From Ruminococcus sp. YRD2003 (GTDB lineage Bacteria; Bacillota; Clostridia; Oscillospirales; Ruminococcaceae): a stretch of DNA of 58,439 bases. Under the pieces are notes generated by a model. It saw nothing but the letters and a program-made list of their open reading frames with translations. It ran no database searches and had not been told where the DNA came from. Location: assembly GCA_900109435.1 (NCBI GenBank), contig FNZT01000010.1:135188-193626 (forward strand), in the 5' to 3' direction. Within the stretch, counting starts at the first letter, position 1, and the number at the start of each line of letters is the position of its first letter. Positions 34,766 to 43,560 of this stretch are shown here, in pieces. The position numbers were made by a program, and so were the translations under genes.

Positions 34766-35500
34766 ATGATTATCCGCAAAATAGCAGCAGCTCTGCTTTC
34801 CGCCGCACTCGTATGCACAGTCTTCAACGCTCCTGCCAATTCTGCGGGCATTCCTCTTGATACAGCCGCAGCTCAGAGCTTTTCACTCGGCGACGTAAAC
34901 GGCGACACCGCAGTCAATTCAAAGGACGCCTCGGAGGTTCTTGCGGAATATTCGCTCCTTTCAACTGACAAGGCAGGCTCATTCACCGATGAAAAAAAGG
35001 CGCGTGCCGACCTGAACAGTGACGGCATGACCGATTCCAAGGACGCGTCGATGATACTTGCGTATTACTCATACATTTCCACAGGCGGAACAAAGCCGCT
35101 TGAAGAATACTTTGCCGTGCTCTCGACAACAACAACAACAACTACTACTACAACTACCTCGACAACCAGCACCACTACTACCACAACAACTGCAACAACA
35201 ACTACACAAAAAGTGTACGTTGAATATCATTTCCGCAGCAAATCGCTCCTTAACCAGCATTTTTCCAAACACGGCGCTGAATTTGCCGACGATTTCGGCT
35301 ACACCACCGCAGAGGAATACGAACGAGGCGCGAGCAACGTCATCAACAACGTCGCGGCACTGCACAAAACAGAAAAGGAAGACGGCGATGACGTGTTCTA
35401 TATTGAGAGCACGAATGAATTCGTTGTTTTATCCACAGATGGCTACATCAGGACATATTTCCGTCCCGATTCGGGTAAAAAATACTATGACAAGCAATAA
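34766..35500 (+). CDS. Secreted dockerin protein with poly-Thr linker and BECR-nuclease-like C-terminus
   Basis: 244 residues in four parts. A signal peptide is at 1-27. A type I dockerin (41-105) has two calcium-loop repeats, DVNGDTAVNSKDASEVL and DLNSDGMTDSKDASMIL, which should bind a cohesin on a scaffold. A linker (120-147) is almost pure Thr, encoded by ACA/ACT repeats. The C-terminal domain (150-244) has the pattern HFSKHGAEF (His165, His169), an YERGAS helix and TNEFVVLSTDGYIRTYFRPD (Thr230, Tyr231), like BECR-fold RNase toxin domains. Nuclease activity is inferred from pattern only. No immunity-like gene follows. AAGGAGG precedes the ATG. Single gene. Confidence 0.75.
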   Translation: MIIRKIAAALLSAALVCTVFNAPANSAGIPLDTAAAQSFSLGDVNGDTAVNSKDASEVLAEYSLLSTDKAGSFTDEKKARADLNSDGMTDSKDASMILAYYSYISTGGTKPLEEYFAVLSTTTTTTTTTTTSTTSTTTTTTTATTTTQKVYVEYHFRSKSLLNQHFSKHGAEFADDFGYTTAEEYERGASNVINNVAALHKTEKEDGDDVFYIESTNEFVVLSTDGYIRTYFRPDSGKKYYDKQ

Positions 35501-35514
35501 CCTTCAAAGCAAAC

Positions 35515-35546
35515 AAAAAAGGCTCCCATGACGGGAGCCGATTTTA
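35515..35546. terminator. Bidirectional terminator
   Basis: GGCTCCC atgac GGGAGCC (35521-35539) has six T on the - strand side (35520-35515) and TTTTATT on the + side. It ends both the dockerin gene and acpP. Confidence 0.85.
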
Positions 35547-35554
35547 TTACCGAA

Positions 35555-35788
35555 TTATTCCTCGGTGTTCTTCTCGATGTAGTTAACGATGTCGTTAACC
35601 GTCTTGATCTCCTCTACAGCCTCGTCAGGGATAGAGAGGTCGTACTCGTCCTCGATCGTCTGGATAAGGTCTACGATGTCGAGAGAATCTGCGCCGAGAT
35701 CCTCCTGAATGTTTGCCTCGGGTGTTACAGCGTCCTCTTCAACGCCGAGCTGTTCTACGATGATCTCCTTGAGCTTATCAAATACCAT
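35555..35788 (-). CDS. acpP: Acyl carrier protein
   Basis: 77 residues, acidic. Carries growing acyl chains on a phosphopantetheine arm attached to Ser35 in [11 protein letters not shown]. It lies 67 bp after accA on the same strand; the gap holds no clear terminator, so it may be the last gene of the fatty-acid operon. GGAGG precedes the ATG. Confidence 0.97.
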   Translation of the reverse strand: MVFDKLKEIIVEQLGVEEDAVTPEANIQEDLGADSLDIVDLIQTIEDEYDLSIPDEAVEEIKTVNDIVNYIEKNTEE

Positions 35789-35855
35789 ATTTTTTCCTCC
35801 GTTTCTTTTTTATATTTATGGGCCCTCCTGCCCGCGCAGAAGGATGAAAAATCTG

Positions 35856-36662
35856 TCACTCTGTGAACTCTCCGATTTTTCTAAACTTAGTATAACGTTC
35901 TTTCAGCAAAACGTCAATATCTTTTTTGCATTTTTCGGGGATTTTATATGACAAATATTCCTTTATATTTTCCGAAATTTTGTCTAAATCGTTGTGTGCG
36001 CCGCCGAGAGGCTCTTCAATTATGGATTCTGCGACACCCAGACGCACCATATCTTCCGCGGTTATCTTCATTATATTGCACGCTTCTTCCTCACGCTCGG
36101 CGTCCTTCCACAGGATGCTCGCGAAACCGCGCGGCGATATTACCGAATACTGTGCGTTCTCGAGCATGGCGAGCTCGTCGCAAACGCCCAGTGCAAGAGC
36201 TCCGCCGCTTCCGCCCTCGCCGAGAACTATCGAGATTATCGGCGTGCGCAATGTCATGAATTCCGCTATATTGCGGGCGATAGCCTCGCCCTGTCCTCTC
36301 TCCTCCGCCGCTACTCCCGCATATGCGCCAGGAGTGTCGATGAAGCAGATTATCGGACGGTGGAACTTCTCCGCCTGCTTTGCAAGACGCAGTGCCTTTC
36401 TGTAGCCCTCGGGGAGCGGCATTGCAAAGTTGCAAGCCTTGTTCTCGTCGATGTCCCTGCCCTTGACCTGTGCTATCACTGTCACGGGGGTGCCGTCGAG
36501 AGAGGCGATGCCGCCCAATATCGCTTTGTCATCGCCGTAGAAGCGGTCGCCGTGCATCTCGTAGAATTCGTCGAAAATAAGCGGTATATAGTCGTTTATC
36601 GTGGGTCTGCCCTTGGTATGGACAAGCTTCAGTCGCTCCCACGCAGTTTTTTTCTCGTCCAC
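35856..36662 (-). CDS. accA: Acetyl-CoA carboxylase carboxyltransferase, alpha subunit
   Basis: 268 residues. With AccD it moves CO2 from biotin to acetyl-CoA, giving malonyl-CoA. FIDTPGAYAGVAAEERGQGE and LGEGGSGGALALGVCDELAM are family signatures. It is somewhat shorter than E. coli AccA (319), as in other Firmicutes. It lies 3 bp after accD. Confidence 0.96.
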   Translation of the reverse strand: MDEKKTAWERLKLVHTKGRPTINDYIPLIFDEFYEMHGDRFYGDDKAILGGIASLDGTPVTVIAQVKGRDIDENKACNFAMPLPEGYRKALRLAKQAEKFHRPIICFIDTPGAYAGVAAEERGQGEAIARNIAEFMTLRTPIISIVLGEGGSGGALALGVCDELAMLENAQYSVISPRGFASILWKDAEREEEACNIMKITAEDMVRLGVAESIIEEPLGGAHNDLDKISENIKEYLSYKIPEKCKKDIDVLLKERYTKFRKIGEFTE

Positions 36663-36665
36663 AGG

Positions 36666-37508
36666 TCAGACCTCCTTTTCCTTATAGCCGTGGAGCGCGA
36701 GGATATGTCCGAGGGTCGCTCTCATGCGCTTTCTCTCGACTATCATATCCACAAAGCCCTTTTCCTGCATGAATTCGGCAAGCTGGAAGTCCTCGGGGAG
36801 ACGCTGCTTCATCGTGCTCTCGATGACGCGGCGTCCCGCAAAGCCGATGAGTATCTTCGGCTCGGCGATTATCACGTCTCCGAGCGAGGCAAAGCTCGCC
36901 GTGACGCCGCCTGTTGTCGGGTCTGTGAGGACTGTGATGTACAAGCCGCCGTTATCGCTGTGGAGCTTTACTGCTCCCGAGGTCTTTGCCATCTGCATGA
37001 GAGAGACTATGCCCTCCTGCATTCGGGCTCCGCCCGAAGCCGTGAAAAGAACCACGGGAAGCCCCTTTTCGGTCGCGTACTCGAATGCGCGGGCTATCTT
37101 CTCGCCCACTACGCTGCCCATACTTCCCATCATATAGTTCGAGTCCATGACGCCTATCACGGTCTCTATGCCCTTTATCTTCGCTGTGCCCGTGACTACG
37201 GCGTCCTTCAGACCCGTGCTCTTGCGGAGCTCCTTCTGCTTTTCGCCGTATTCGGGGAAGTCGATAGGGTCGCCGCTTATCATTTCGGAGTCGAACTCCG
37301 TAAAGCTGCCCTTGTCAACAGTTATAGCAATTCGCTCGGAGGCGGGCAGTCTGCCGTGGTAGTTGCAGTTGGGACATACCCTGTGCAGCTCCTCGTATTT
37401 GTCTCTGGGGACGGGGCTCTGACATCTCGGACACTTGAAGGTGGGCACTTCGTCCTCGTCTCCGCCGTTGAAGCGCAGCTTAACTACGTTGAAAAAATCG
37501 TCAAACAT
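36666..37508 (-). CDS. accD: Acetyl-CoA carboxylase carboxyltransferase, beta subunit
   Basis: 280 residues. N-terminal zinc finger Cys26, Cys29, Cys45, Cys48 (CPRCQ...CPNC), then the crotonase-like catalytic domain with FTASGGARMQEGIVSLMQMA. Partner of AccA. It lies 15 bp after accC. Confidence 0.96.
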   Translation of the reverse strand: MFDDFFNVVKLRFNGGDEDEVPTFKCPRCQSPVPRDKYEELHRVCPNCNYHGRLPASERIAITVDKGSFTEFDSEMISGDPIDFPEYGEKQKELRKSTGLKDAVVTGTAKIKGIETVIGVMDSNYMMGSMGSVVGEKIARAFEYATEKGLPVVLFTASGGARMQEGIVSLMQMAKTSGAVKLHSDNGGLYITVLTDPTTGGVTASFASLGDVIIAEPKILIGFAGRRVIESTMKQRLPEDFQLAEFMQEKGFVDMIVERKRMRATLGHILALHGYKEKEV

Positions 37509-37523
37509 CTGCTGTCTCCCCCC

Positions 37524-38876
37524 TTACTTCCCGCTCTTTTCCATGAACCTGTTCAGGAATCCGATATCGTAGTTCCCGCTCAGGAATTCGGGCTGCTTGA
37601 TTATTTGCAGCTGGAAGTCTATATTCGTGTCTACGCCGTCAACGATGAACTCGGACAGCGCCCAGCGCATCTTGCGGATAGCGTCGTCGCGGTCGGAGCC
37701 GTGGGCTATGAGCTTGCTTATCATTGAGTCGTAGTAGGGCGTTATCGTGTAGCCCTGATATACTGCGCCGTCTATGCGTATTCCCGGGCCGCCCGGAACG
37801 TACAGCGCGTTTATCGTGCCCGGTGAGGGGCGGAAGTTAAGCTTCGGGTTCTCGGCGTTGATGCGGCACTCTATCGCGTGTCCGCGCAGCTTGATATCAC
37901 TCTGCGTCACGTGCAGCGGCAAGCCCTCGGCTATCTCTATCTGCGCCTTGACTATGTCAAAGCCCGTTACCTCCTCGGTTATCGGGTGCTCGACCTGTAT
38001 GCGCGTATTCATCTCCATAAAGTAGAAGTCGCGGTTCTCGTCTACGAGGAACTCTATCGTTCCCGCGTTGTAGTAGCCGCACTGCTTTGCTGCTGTTATC
38101 GCCGCTTCGCCCATTTGTCTGCGGAGCTCGGCGTCAACGATAGGGCTCGGGCACTCCTCCAGCACCTTCTGATTGCGGCGCTGCATTGAGCAGTCGCGCT
38201 CGCCAAGGTAGATGTAGTGCCCCTGTTCGTCGGCTATCATCTGTATCTCGACATGGTGCGGGTTTATCAGGAATTTTTCGATATATACGGTATCGTCACC
38301 AAAGAAGCTGAGCGCCTCCTGCTTGGCGGCTGTCATCTGCGATTCGAGGTCTTTCGGCGAATCCACGCGGCGTATACCGCGTCCGCCGCCGCCTGCGGAT
38401 GCCTTGACGAGCACTGGGTAGCCGCACTGCTCTGCTATGCGCTTTGCTTCGGCAAGGCTCTTGACTGCGCCCTTTGAGCCCGGTATCACGGGGACTCCCG
38501 CGGCTGCCATGGTCTCCTTCGCGGCTGCCTTGTCGCCGAGCATCTCTATCGCCTTGTATGAAGGTCCGATAAAGGTGATGCCGTTCTTCTCGCAGAGACG
38601 CGCAAACTCCGCGTTCTCCGAAAGGAAGCCGAATCCCGGATGTATGGCGTCCGCGCCGACGTTGTGGGCTGCCTGTATTATCGCATTCATGTTGAGGTAG
38701 CTGTCCTTCGTCGCGGGGGGGCCTATGCAGACCGATTCGTCGGCTATCTGCGCGTGCAGGGACGTTCTGTCCGCTGTGGAATACACCGTGACACAGCGTA
38801 TCCCGAGCTCGCGGCAGGCTCTTATGATGCGTACCGCTATCTCGCCTCTGTTGGCGATGAGTATTTTCTTGAACAT
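37524..38876 (-). CDS. accC: Biotin carboxylase subunit of acetyl-CoA carboxylase
   Basis: 450 residues. ATP-grasp enzyme that carboxylates the biotin on AccB. KILIANRGEIAVRIIRACRE, the ATP-binding KASAGGGGRGIRRV loop and FMEMNTRIQVEHPITEEVTG are diagnostic. A heptamer-arm repeat fills the gap to fabZ upstream. Confidence 0.97.
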   Translation of the reverse strand: MFKKILIANRGEIAVRIIRACRELGIRCVTVYSTADRTSLHAQIADESVCIGPPATKDSYLNMNAIIQAAHNVGADAIHPGFGFLSENAEFARLCEKNGITFIGPSYKAIEMLGDKAAAKETMAAAGVPVIPGSKGAVKSLAEAKRIAEQCGYPVLVKASAGGGGRGIRRVDSPKDLESQMTAAKQEALSFFGDDTVYIEKFLINPHHVEIQMIADEQGHYIYLGERDCSMQRRNQKVLEECPSPIVDAELRRQMGEAAITAAKQCGYYNAGTIEFLVDENRDFYFMEMNTRIQVEHPITEEVTGFDIVKAQIEIAEGLPLHVTQSDIKLRGHAIECRINAENPKLNFRPSPGTINALYVPGGPGIRIDGAVYQGYTITPYYDSMISKLIAHGSDRDDAIRKMRWALSEFIVDGVDTNIDFQLQIIKQPEFLSGNYDIGFLNRFMEKSGK

Positions 38877-38900
38877 TTGTATTTATCTCCTTGCTTGGTC

Positions 38901-39021
38901 GAGCCTTTAGCCTTTAGCCTTTAGCCTTTAGCTCGTTGTGTCCGCCTGCGCGGACATATCTGAATATATCGCCGAAGGCGATACCACAAGCTAATGGCTA
39001 ATGGCTAATAGCTAATGGCTC
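38901..39021. repeat. Complete heptamer-arm element
   Basis: 121 bp bounded by GAGCC and GGCTC. Four GCCTTTA units on the left (38903-38930), then hairpins TGTCCGcctgCGCGGACA-type and TATCGCCgaaGGCGATA, then four GCTAATG-type units on the right (38990-39017), which are the inverted complement of the left arm. It lies inside the fatty-acid operon between fabZ and accC. Confidence 0.8.
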
Positions 39022-39039
39022 AAAAATTGCAGATAGGGG

Positions 39040-39489
39040 TCACTTGTTTTCTCCATCAGTGACAACGAAGGTTATCTCGCAGGAGACTGCTCTCTCTCCG
39101 CCGACCGATGCAAGCGCCTTGCCTGTGCCGATAGGTCCTCTCTGCTTGATTATCTCGACTTCAAGGTCGAGCACGTCGCCCGGAACTACCTGTCTGCGGA
39201 ACTTTGCCTTGTCTATGCCGCCGAACAGCCCTATCTTGCCCTTGAACTCGGGCTTGGAAAGCATACATACAGCTCCCGCCTGTGCAAGCATCTCTACCAT
39301 GAGCACGCCCGGAGTCACCGGATAGCCAGGGAAGTGTCCCTTGAACCAGAAGTCGTCCTCCTTTATGTACTTGCGGGCGTGTACCTTTACGCCCACCTCC
39401 ATATCAACTATCTCGTCTATGAGGAGGAAGGGGTCGCGGTGCGGGATTATCTCCATTATCTGCTCTTTATTCATAAGTATTTCGGACAT
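39040..39489 (-). CDS. fabZ: 3-hydroxyacyl-ACP dehydratase
   Basis: 149 residues. Hot-dog-fold enzyme that removes water from 3-hydroxyacyl-ACP. Catalytic His in IPHRDPFLLID and Glu in GYPVTPGVLMVEMLAQ are present. It follows the two unknown membrane-protein genes with a 5-bp gap. Confidence 0.96.
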   Translation of the reverse strand: MSEILMNKEQIMEIIPHRDPFLLIDEIVDMEVGVKVHARKYIKEDDFWFKGHFPGYPVTPGVLMVEMLAQAGAVCMLSKPEFKGKIGLFGGIDKAKFRRQVVPGDVLDLEVEIIKQRGPIGTGKALASVGGERAVSCEITFVVTDGENK

Positions 39490-39494
39490 AGTTT

Positions 39495-40217
39495 TTACTC
39501 CTTAGCTATGTTATCTTTATTTATTGCGGTGCTTATATCATTGTCTGCGAGCATCGAACCGCCGCCCTCGCCCCATACCGTGCGGTATTTGTCGAAGGGA
39601 TTCTCCTTTCGCTCGCTTATCAGGTCGTCGGACTTCTCGTCCTCGCTGTAGGACTCCATTCCGTTGTCCTCGGCGTTCTCCTCGTCGCGTATATACGAAA
39701 GCGTCAGCTCGACGAAGTGGGGATATCCTACCTCGTCCTTCATCTCGTTGTCCGTGTCGTTCATCTTCTTGACAAGCAGGGTGTTGCCTATCGCAAGTGC
39801 GATGAACGCGTAATGCGTGGGTATGGGTATAAGGCTCAGAACGAGTATGAGCTTCCAGTTGTAAAGCTTCTTTATCAGTATGAAGTATATGAATGCCGCC
39901 GCGTATATGAGCGCGGGCAGATACGTCAGCGTGAGATTTCCGCCCTCTGCCACGCCGAGCGGGCCTCTTCCGCCCGTCGCGCCGAAAAGCAGGGATGTGT
40001 AATTGCTCGCCGCAGTGGGCAGGGCAAGCGCAAATACCACAACGTTGAGTATCAGTATCCCCCACATATCCCGCAGGAAGCGGTGGCGGATACGCTGCAT
40101 ATCGTACATATGCCTGTTGAAATCCTTAGCCTCGGCGTACATCTCCGCTGAGGTCACGTTGAGGTGAGCTGCCTGTATATCGAGCGGGGTGATGTATTTG
40201 AGGTCGCTTATCGTCAC
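39495..40217 (-). CDS. Membrane protein of unknown function in the fatty-acid operon, copy 1
   Basis: 240 residues. Three to four membrane segments (about 49-68, 94-112, 119-146) lie between an N-terminal cytoplasmic helix region and an acidic C-terminal tail. It is paralogous to the next gene: both begin with a L(K/T)YIT..DI......NVTS.EM..EA pattern. The start overlaps the stop of copy 2 by 4 bp (ATGA), so translation is coupled. I do not recognise the family; its place between accB and fabZ suggests a link to membrane lipid synthesis. Confidence 0.7.
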   Translation of the reverse strand: MTISDLKYITPLDIQAAHLNVTSAEMYAEAKDFNRHMYDMQRIRHRFLRDMWGILILNVVVFALALPTAASNYTSLLFGATGGRGPLGVAEGGNLTLTYLPALIYAAAFIYFILIKKLYNWKLILVLSLIPIPTHYAFIALAIGNTLLVKKMNDTDNEMKDEVGYPHFVELTLSYIRDEENAEDNGMESYSEDEKSDDLISERKENPFDKYRTVWGEGGGSMLADNDISTAINKDNIAKE

Positions 40218-40834
40218 AGGAACTCATCTCCTTCCGCGCGCCAGTGCTTCGTGCGCTCCTTTATGCTGTCGTAGGTGAGGTCTTGTATGCTCCTTGCGTC
40301 GCTCTCTACGGTAGTGACCGCGAGACGCACGAATGCGGGATAGCCTGCCTCCTCGGAGAATTTCTCCTCCTTGTGCTCGTAAATATAAGCCACAACAACG
40401 TTTATTATCACGATGAGAACGCCCCAGAAGGTCGTCAGCATAGCGGGGGCTGAACAAAGGAACATTATCTTCGGGTCACGCTGAAAGCGGAAGATGATGT
40501 AGTAGCCGAACAGTCCCAGATACGCGAACAGCCCGAGGAACATCGCTCCGAGGCGCGCGTAGGACATTATCAAGCCGAAATCGCCTGCCCTGAACGCGTT
40601 ATGGTCTGACAGCGTCTCGAGCGTCAGATACATACATATCGAGGCAATGATAATGGGTATCTGTATTATCAGCCATATCCCCGTCGTGACCGTCATACGC
40701 TTTCGCTTGGAATTATTGGTAACGGCGTCCATATTGTAGCGCCGCGCCTCTTCGAGCATCTCGGGCGAGGTCACGTTGAACGTGCCCTTGTCTATGATGT
40801 CCTGCGTGATGTAGGTGAGCTCCGACGGTTTCAT
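40214..40834 (-). CDS. Membrane protein of unknown function in the fatty-acid operon, copy 2
   Basis: 206 residues. Membrane segments at about 48-70, 86-114 and 121-151; N-terminal motif SELTYITQDI...FNVTSPEMLEEA shared with copy 1. The ATG overlaps the accB stop by 4 bp, so it is translated with accB. Function unknown. Confidence 0.7.
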   Translation of the reverse strand: MKPSELTYITQDIIDKGTFNVTSPEMLEEARRYNMDAVTNNSKRKRMTVTTGIWLIIQIPIIIASICMYLTLETLSDHNAFRAGDFGLIMSYARLGAMFLGLFAYLGLFGYYIIFRFQRDPKIMFLCSAPAMLTTFWGVLIVIINVVVAYIYEHKEEKFSEEAGYPAFVRLAVTTVESDARSIQDLTYDSIKERTKHWRAEGDEFL

Positions 40835-41304
40835 TTGATTATCATTATCGGCTGGTCGTACTCAACAGCCTGACCGTCGGTAACGAGTATGCGCTCGACT
40901 ACGCCGTCGAACTCGGACTGTACCTCGTTCATCAGCTTCATCGACTCGATTATCATTATCACGTCGCCCTTCTTTACTCTGTCGCCTATCTTTACAAAGG
41001 GCGGCTTGTCGGGCGAGGGCGAGCGGTAATAGGTGCCTACTATCGGCGCTTTTACGATGTTGCCGCCGTTTGCCTCGTCGGGGACGGGCGCTGTCTGCGG
41101 TGCGGGGGCAGGTGCTCCTGCGCTCATCTGCGGCATGGGGGGCATTGCCATTTGCGGAGGAGGTGCGGGGATGCACTTCCTGCCCTTTATCGTGATAGTC
41201 CTGCCGCCCTCCGTTATCGTTATCTCCGAAAGCTCCTTGCTGTTGATGATGTCCGCAAGGCTGCTTATCGTGTCAAGGTCGGTCATACCGAATATCTCGT
41301 TCAT
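40831..41304 (-). CDS. accB: Biotin carboxyl carrier protein of acetyl-CoA carboxylase
   Basis: 157 residues. Pro/Ala-rich linker in the middle (about 46-76) and a C-terminal biotinyl domain with Lys123 in IESMKLMNEV; the usual motif is (E)AMKM, here SMKL, which is still of the accepted type. Shuttles carboxyl groups between AccC and AccAD. It lies 11 bp after fabF. Confidence 0.96.
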   Translation of the reverse strand: MNEIFGMTDLDTISSLADIINSKELSEITITEGGRTITIKGRKCIPAPPPQMAMPPMPQMSAGAPAPAPQTAPVPDEANGGNIVKAPIVGTYYRSPSPDKPPFVKIGDRVKKGDVIMIIESMKLMNEVQSEFDGVVERILVTDGQAVEYDQPIMIIK

Positions 41305-41315
41305 CTTTGTTCTCC

Positions 41316-42572
41316 TTAGTCTGTTACTTTTTTGAAGCAGAGGGTCGCGTTGTGTCCGCCGAAGCCGAGCGAATTCGACAGCGCCGCGCGTACCTCCTGC
41401 TTAATGTTGCCGTTTACGCAGTAGTCGAGGTCGCATTCCTCGTCGGGGACTTTATATCCCACTGTAGCGTGGATAAGTCCCTCCTCTATCGTCTTTGCGC
41501 AGATTATCGCCTCTATGCCGCCTGCCGCGCCGAGGAGGTGTCCCGTCATCGACTTGGTGGAGTTTATCTTCACCTTGTAGGCGTCCTCGCCGAATGCGAG
41601 CTTTATTGCGGCTGTCTCGTACTTGTCGTTCAGTCCCGTGGATGTGCCGTGCGCGTTGATGTAGTCTACGTCGGAGGGCTTCAAGCCTGCCTCCTCCATT
41701 GCGAGGGACATTCCCTTTCCCGCCGCTTCGCCCGTGGGCATGGGCGAGGTCATATGATAACCGTCGCAGGTTGCGCCGTAGCCTGCTACTTCCGCGTATA
41801 TCTTCGCTCCGCGTGCCTTGGCGTGCTCGTACTCCTCGAGGATGACGATGCCGCTGCCCTCGCCGAGGACAAAGCCGTTTCTCTCCTTGTCAAACGGTAT
41901 CGACGCGCGGGTGAGGTCGTCGCTCTTTGTCAGCGCTTTCATATTTGAGAAGCCTGCGTATGTGAACTCTACGTTGGTGCTCTCGGTGCCGCCTGCGATA
42001 GCTGCGTCAAGGTAGCCGTCCTTTATCTTGCGGAATGCCTCGCCGATAGCGTGAGTCGCTGTGCAGCAGGCTGTAGTTACGTCGAAATTAGCTCCGCGGA
42101 AGCCCGTCTTCATCGAGATAGTTCCCGCTGCCATATTGCTTATCATCATGGGGATATAGAACGGGGAAACTCTGCCGGGTCCCTTTTCAAGATACTTGCC
42201 GTACTCGCTGAGTGTGAGGTCGATTCCGCCTATTCCCGAGCCGACGATAACGCCTGCTCTGTATGGGTCGAGGTCGGAGAAATCAGTTCCCGCGTCGGTG
42301 AGCGCTTCATGCGCCGCAACGAGGGCGTACTTGGTGAACGTATCCATGCGCTTGGACTCCTTCTTGTCGAAGCATCCCTCAACATCGAAGTAGTCCTCCT
42401 CGCTGAAGTCGCGGACGATGCCCGCTATCTTGACGCCCGTGCGCTCTGTATCGAATTTATCAATGAAGGAGAAGCCTATCTTGTTAGCCTTGATGCCCTC
42501 CCAGAATTTTTCAACGCCTGTTCCGAGGGGAGTCACAGCTCCCATACCCGTAATTACAACTCTTCTGCTCAT
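41316..42572 (-). CDS. fabF: 3-oxoacyl-ACP synthase II
   Basis: 418 residues. Elongating condensing enzyme. Catalytic Cys169 in VTTACCTATHAIG, His residues in NAHGTST and TGHLLGAAGG. The residue after the catalytic Cys is another Cys (usually Ala). GGGTAATAT precedes the ATG. A repeat-filled gap of 216 bp separates it from fabG. Confidence 0.96.
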   Translation of the reverse strand: MSRRVVITGMGAVTPLGTGVEKFWEGIKANKIGFSFIDKFDTERTGVKIAGIVRDFSEEDYFDVEGCFDKKESKRMDTFTKYALVAAHEALTDAGTDFSDLDPYRAGVIVGSGIGGIDLTLSEYGKYLEKGPGRVSPFYIPMMISNMAAGTISMKTGFRGANFDVTTACCTATHAIGEAFRKIKDGYLDAAIAGGTESTNVEFTYAGFSNMKALTKSDDLTRASIPFDKERNGFVLGEGSGIVILEEYEHAKARGAKIYAEVAGYGATCDGYHMTSPMPTGEAAGKGMSLAMEEAGLKPSDVDYINAHGTSTGLNDKYETAAIKLAFGEDAYKVKINSTKSMTGHLLGAAGGIEAIICAKTIEEGLIHATVGYKVPDEECDLDYCVNGNIKQEVRAALSNSLGFGGHNATLCFKKVTD

Positions 42573-42610
42573 ATATTACCCTTTCGTATTCTGAATCTTT
42601 TGTTGAGAAG

Positions 42611-42757
42611 CCGTTAGCCGTTAGCCTTTAGCCATTAGCTTGCGGTATCGCCTGACGGCGATATATCTGATTTTTCCTTGTAGGGGCGCCTTTCTGGCGT
42701 CCGCAATGACAGAAACGTCAACGGCAAGCCTTTGTAGGGGACGCCGCCCACGGCGTC
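42611..42757. repeat. Left half of a heptamer-arm element plus two GTAGGGG half-repeats
   Basis: GCCGTTA-GCCGTTA-GCCTTTA-GCCATTA units (42611-42638) lead into the hairpin GTATCGCCtgacGGCGATA. No right arm is present. GTAGGGG half-copies follow at about 42681 and 42735. Lies within the fatty-acid operon between fabG and fabF. Confidence 0.7.
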
Positions 42758-42788
42758 CCGCCCGAGCTCTGCAAGCCGAAGGCCTGCA

Positions 42789-43529
42789 TTACATTGAAAG
42801 TCCGCCCGATATCTCGATGACCTGTCCCGTGATGTAACTTGCGTTGTCCGACACGAGGAAAGATACCACCGAGGCTATCTCCTCGGGCTCGCCGTAGCGC
42901 TTGAGCGCTACCGCTTCAAGCATTTTTGCCTTGAGTTCGTCTGAGAGGACGTCCGTCATGGGCGTGCGGATAAGTCCCGGAGCAACAGCGTTGCAGGTGA
43001 TGTTGCGCTTGCCGTACTCCTTCGCCACTGACTTCGTCATGCCGATGATAGCTGCCTTTGATGCCGAATAGTTCACCTGACCCGGGTTGCCGTAGAGTCC
43101 CGCGACCGATGAGACGTTCACTATCCTGCCGCTCCTCTGCTTGCCCATGACATTGCAGACGAGCTTCATCATATTGTATACGCTCTTCTGGTTCACTGCA
43201 ATGACTGCGTCGTAGATGTCTTCGCTCATGCGCGCAAGAAGGGTGTCCTTCGTTATGCCTGCGTTGTTTACAAGGGCGTCGATAGTGCCGAAGTCTGCCT
43301 TTACCTTATCGACCATAGCCTCGCAGTCTGCATACTTGGACACGTCGGCTGCGTAGCACTCAGCCTTTACGCCGAATGCGCGGCACTCCTCCGCGACCGC
43401 AAGCGCTTTCTCCTTGTCTCCGTCGCTCGGATAGTGGTTTATCGCTACGTCGTAGCCGTCCTTGGCAAGCCTTTTCGCTATGCAGGCTCCGATGCCCTGT
43501 GATGCTCCTGTTATTATCGCTGTTGCCAT
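42789..43529 (-). CDS. fabG: 3-oxoacyl-ACP reductase
   Basis: 246 residues. NADPH-dependent short-chain dehydrogenase: nucleotide-binding TGASQGIGACIAKRLA, NNAG at about 88-91 and catalytic Ser141, Tyr154, Lys158 (NYSASKAA). GGAGG precedes the ATG. Flanked on both sides by repeat elements but on the same strand as the operon. Confidence 0.96.
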   Translation of the reverse strand: MATAIITGASQGIGACIAKRLAKDGYDVAINHYPSDGDKEKALAVAEECRAFGVKAECYAADVSKYADCEAMVDKVKADFGTIDALVNNAGITKDTLLARMSEDIYDAVIAVNQKSVYNMMKLVCNVMGKQRSGRIVNVSSVAGLYGNPGQVNYSASKAAIIGMTKSVAKEYGKRNITCNAVAPGLIRTPMTDVLSDELKAKMLEAVALKRYGEPEEIASVVSFLVSDNASYITGQVIEISGGLSM

Positions 43530-43560
43530 TATATTCCCTCCGTATTTCTGATGTGTAATT

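Noticed and set aside
35994..37727. 577-codon open frame on the + strand across accA, accD and accC
   Set aside because: It runs antisense over three well-conserved genes and shows no domain; a shadow of their codon usage.
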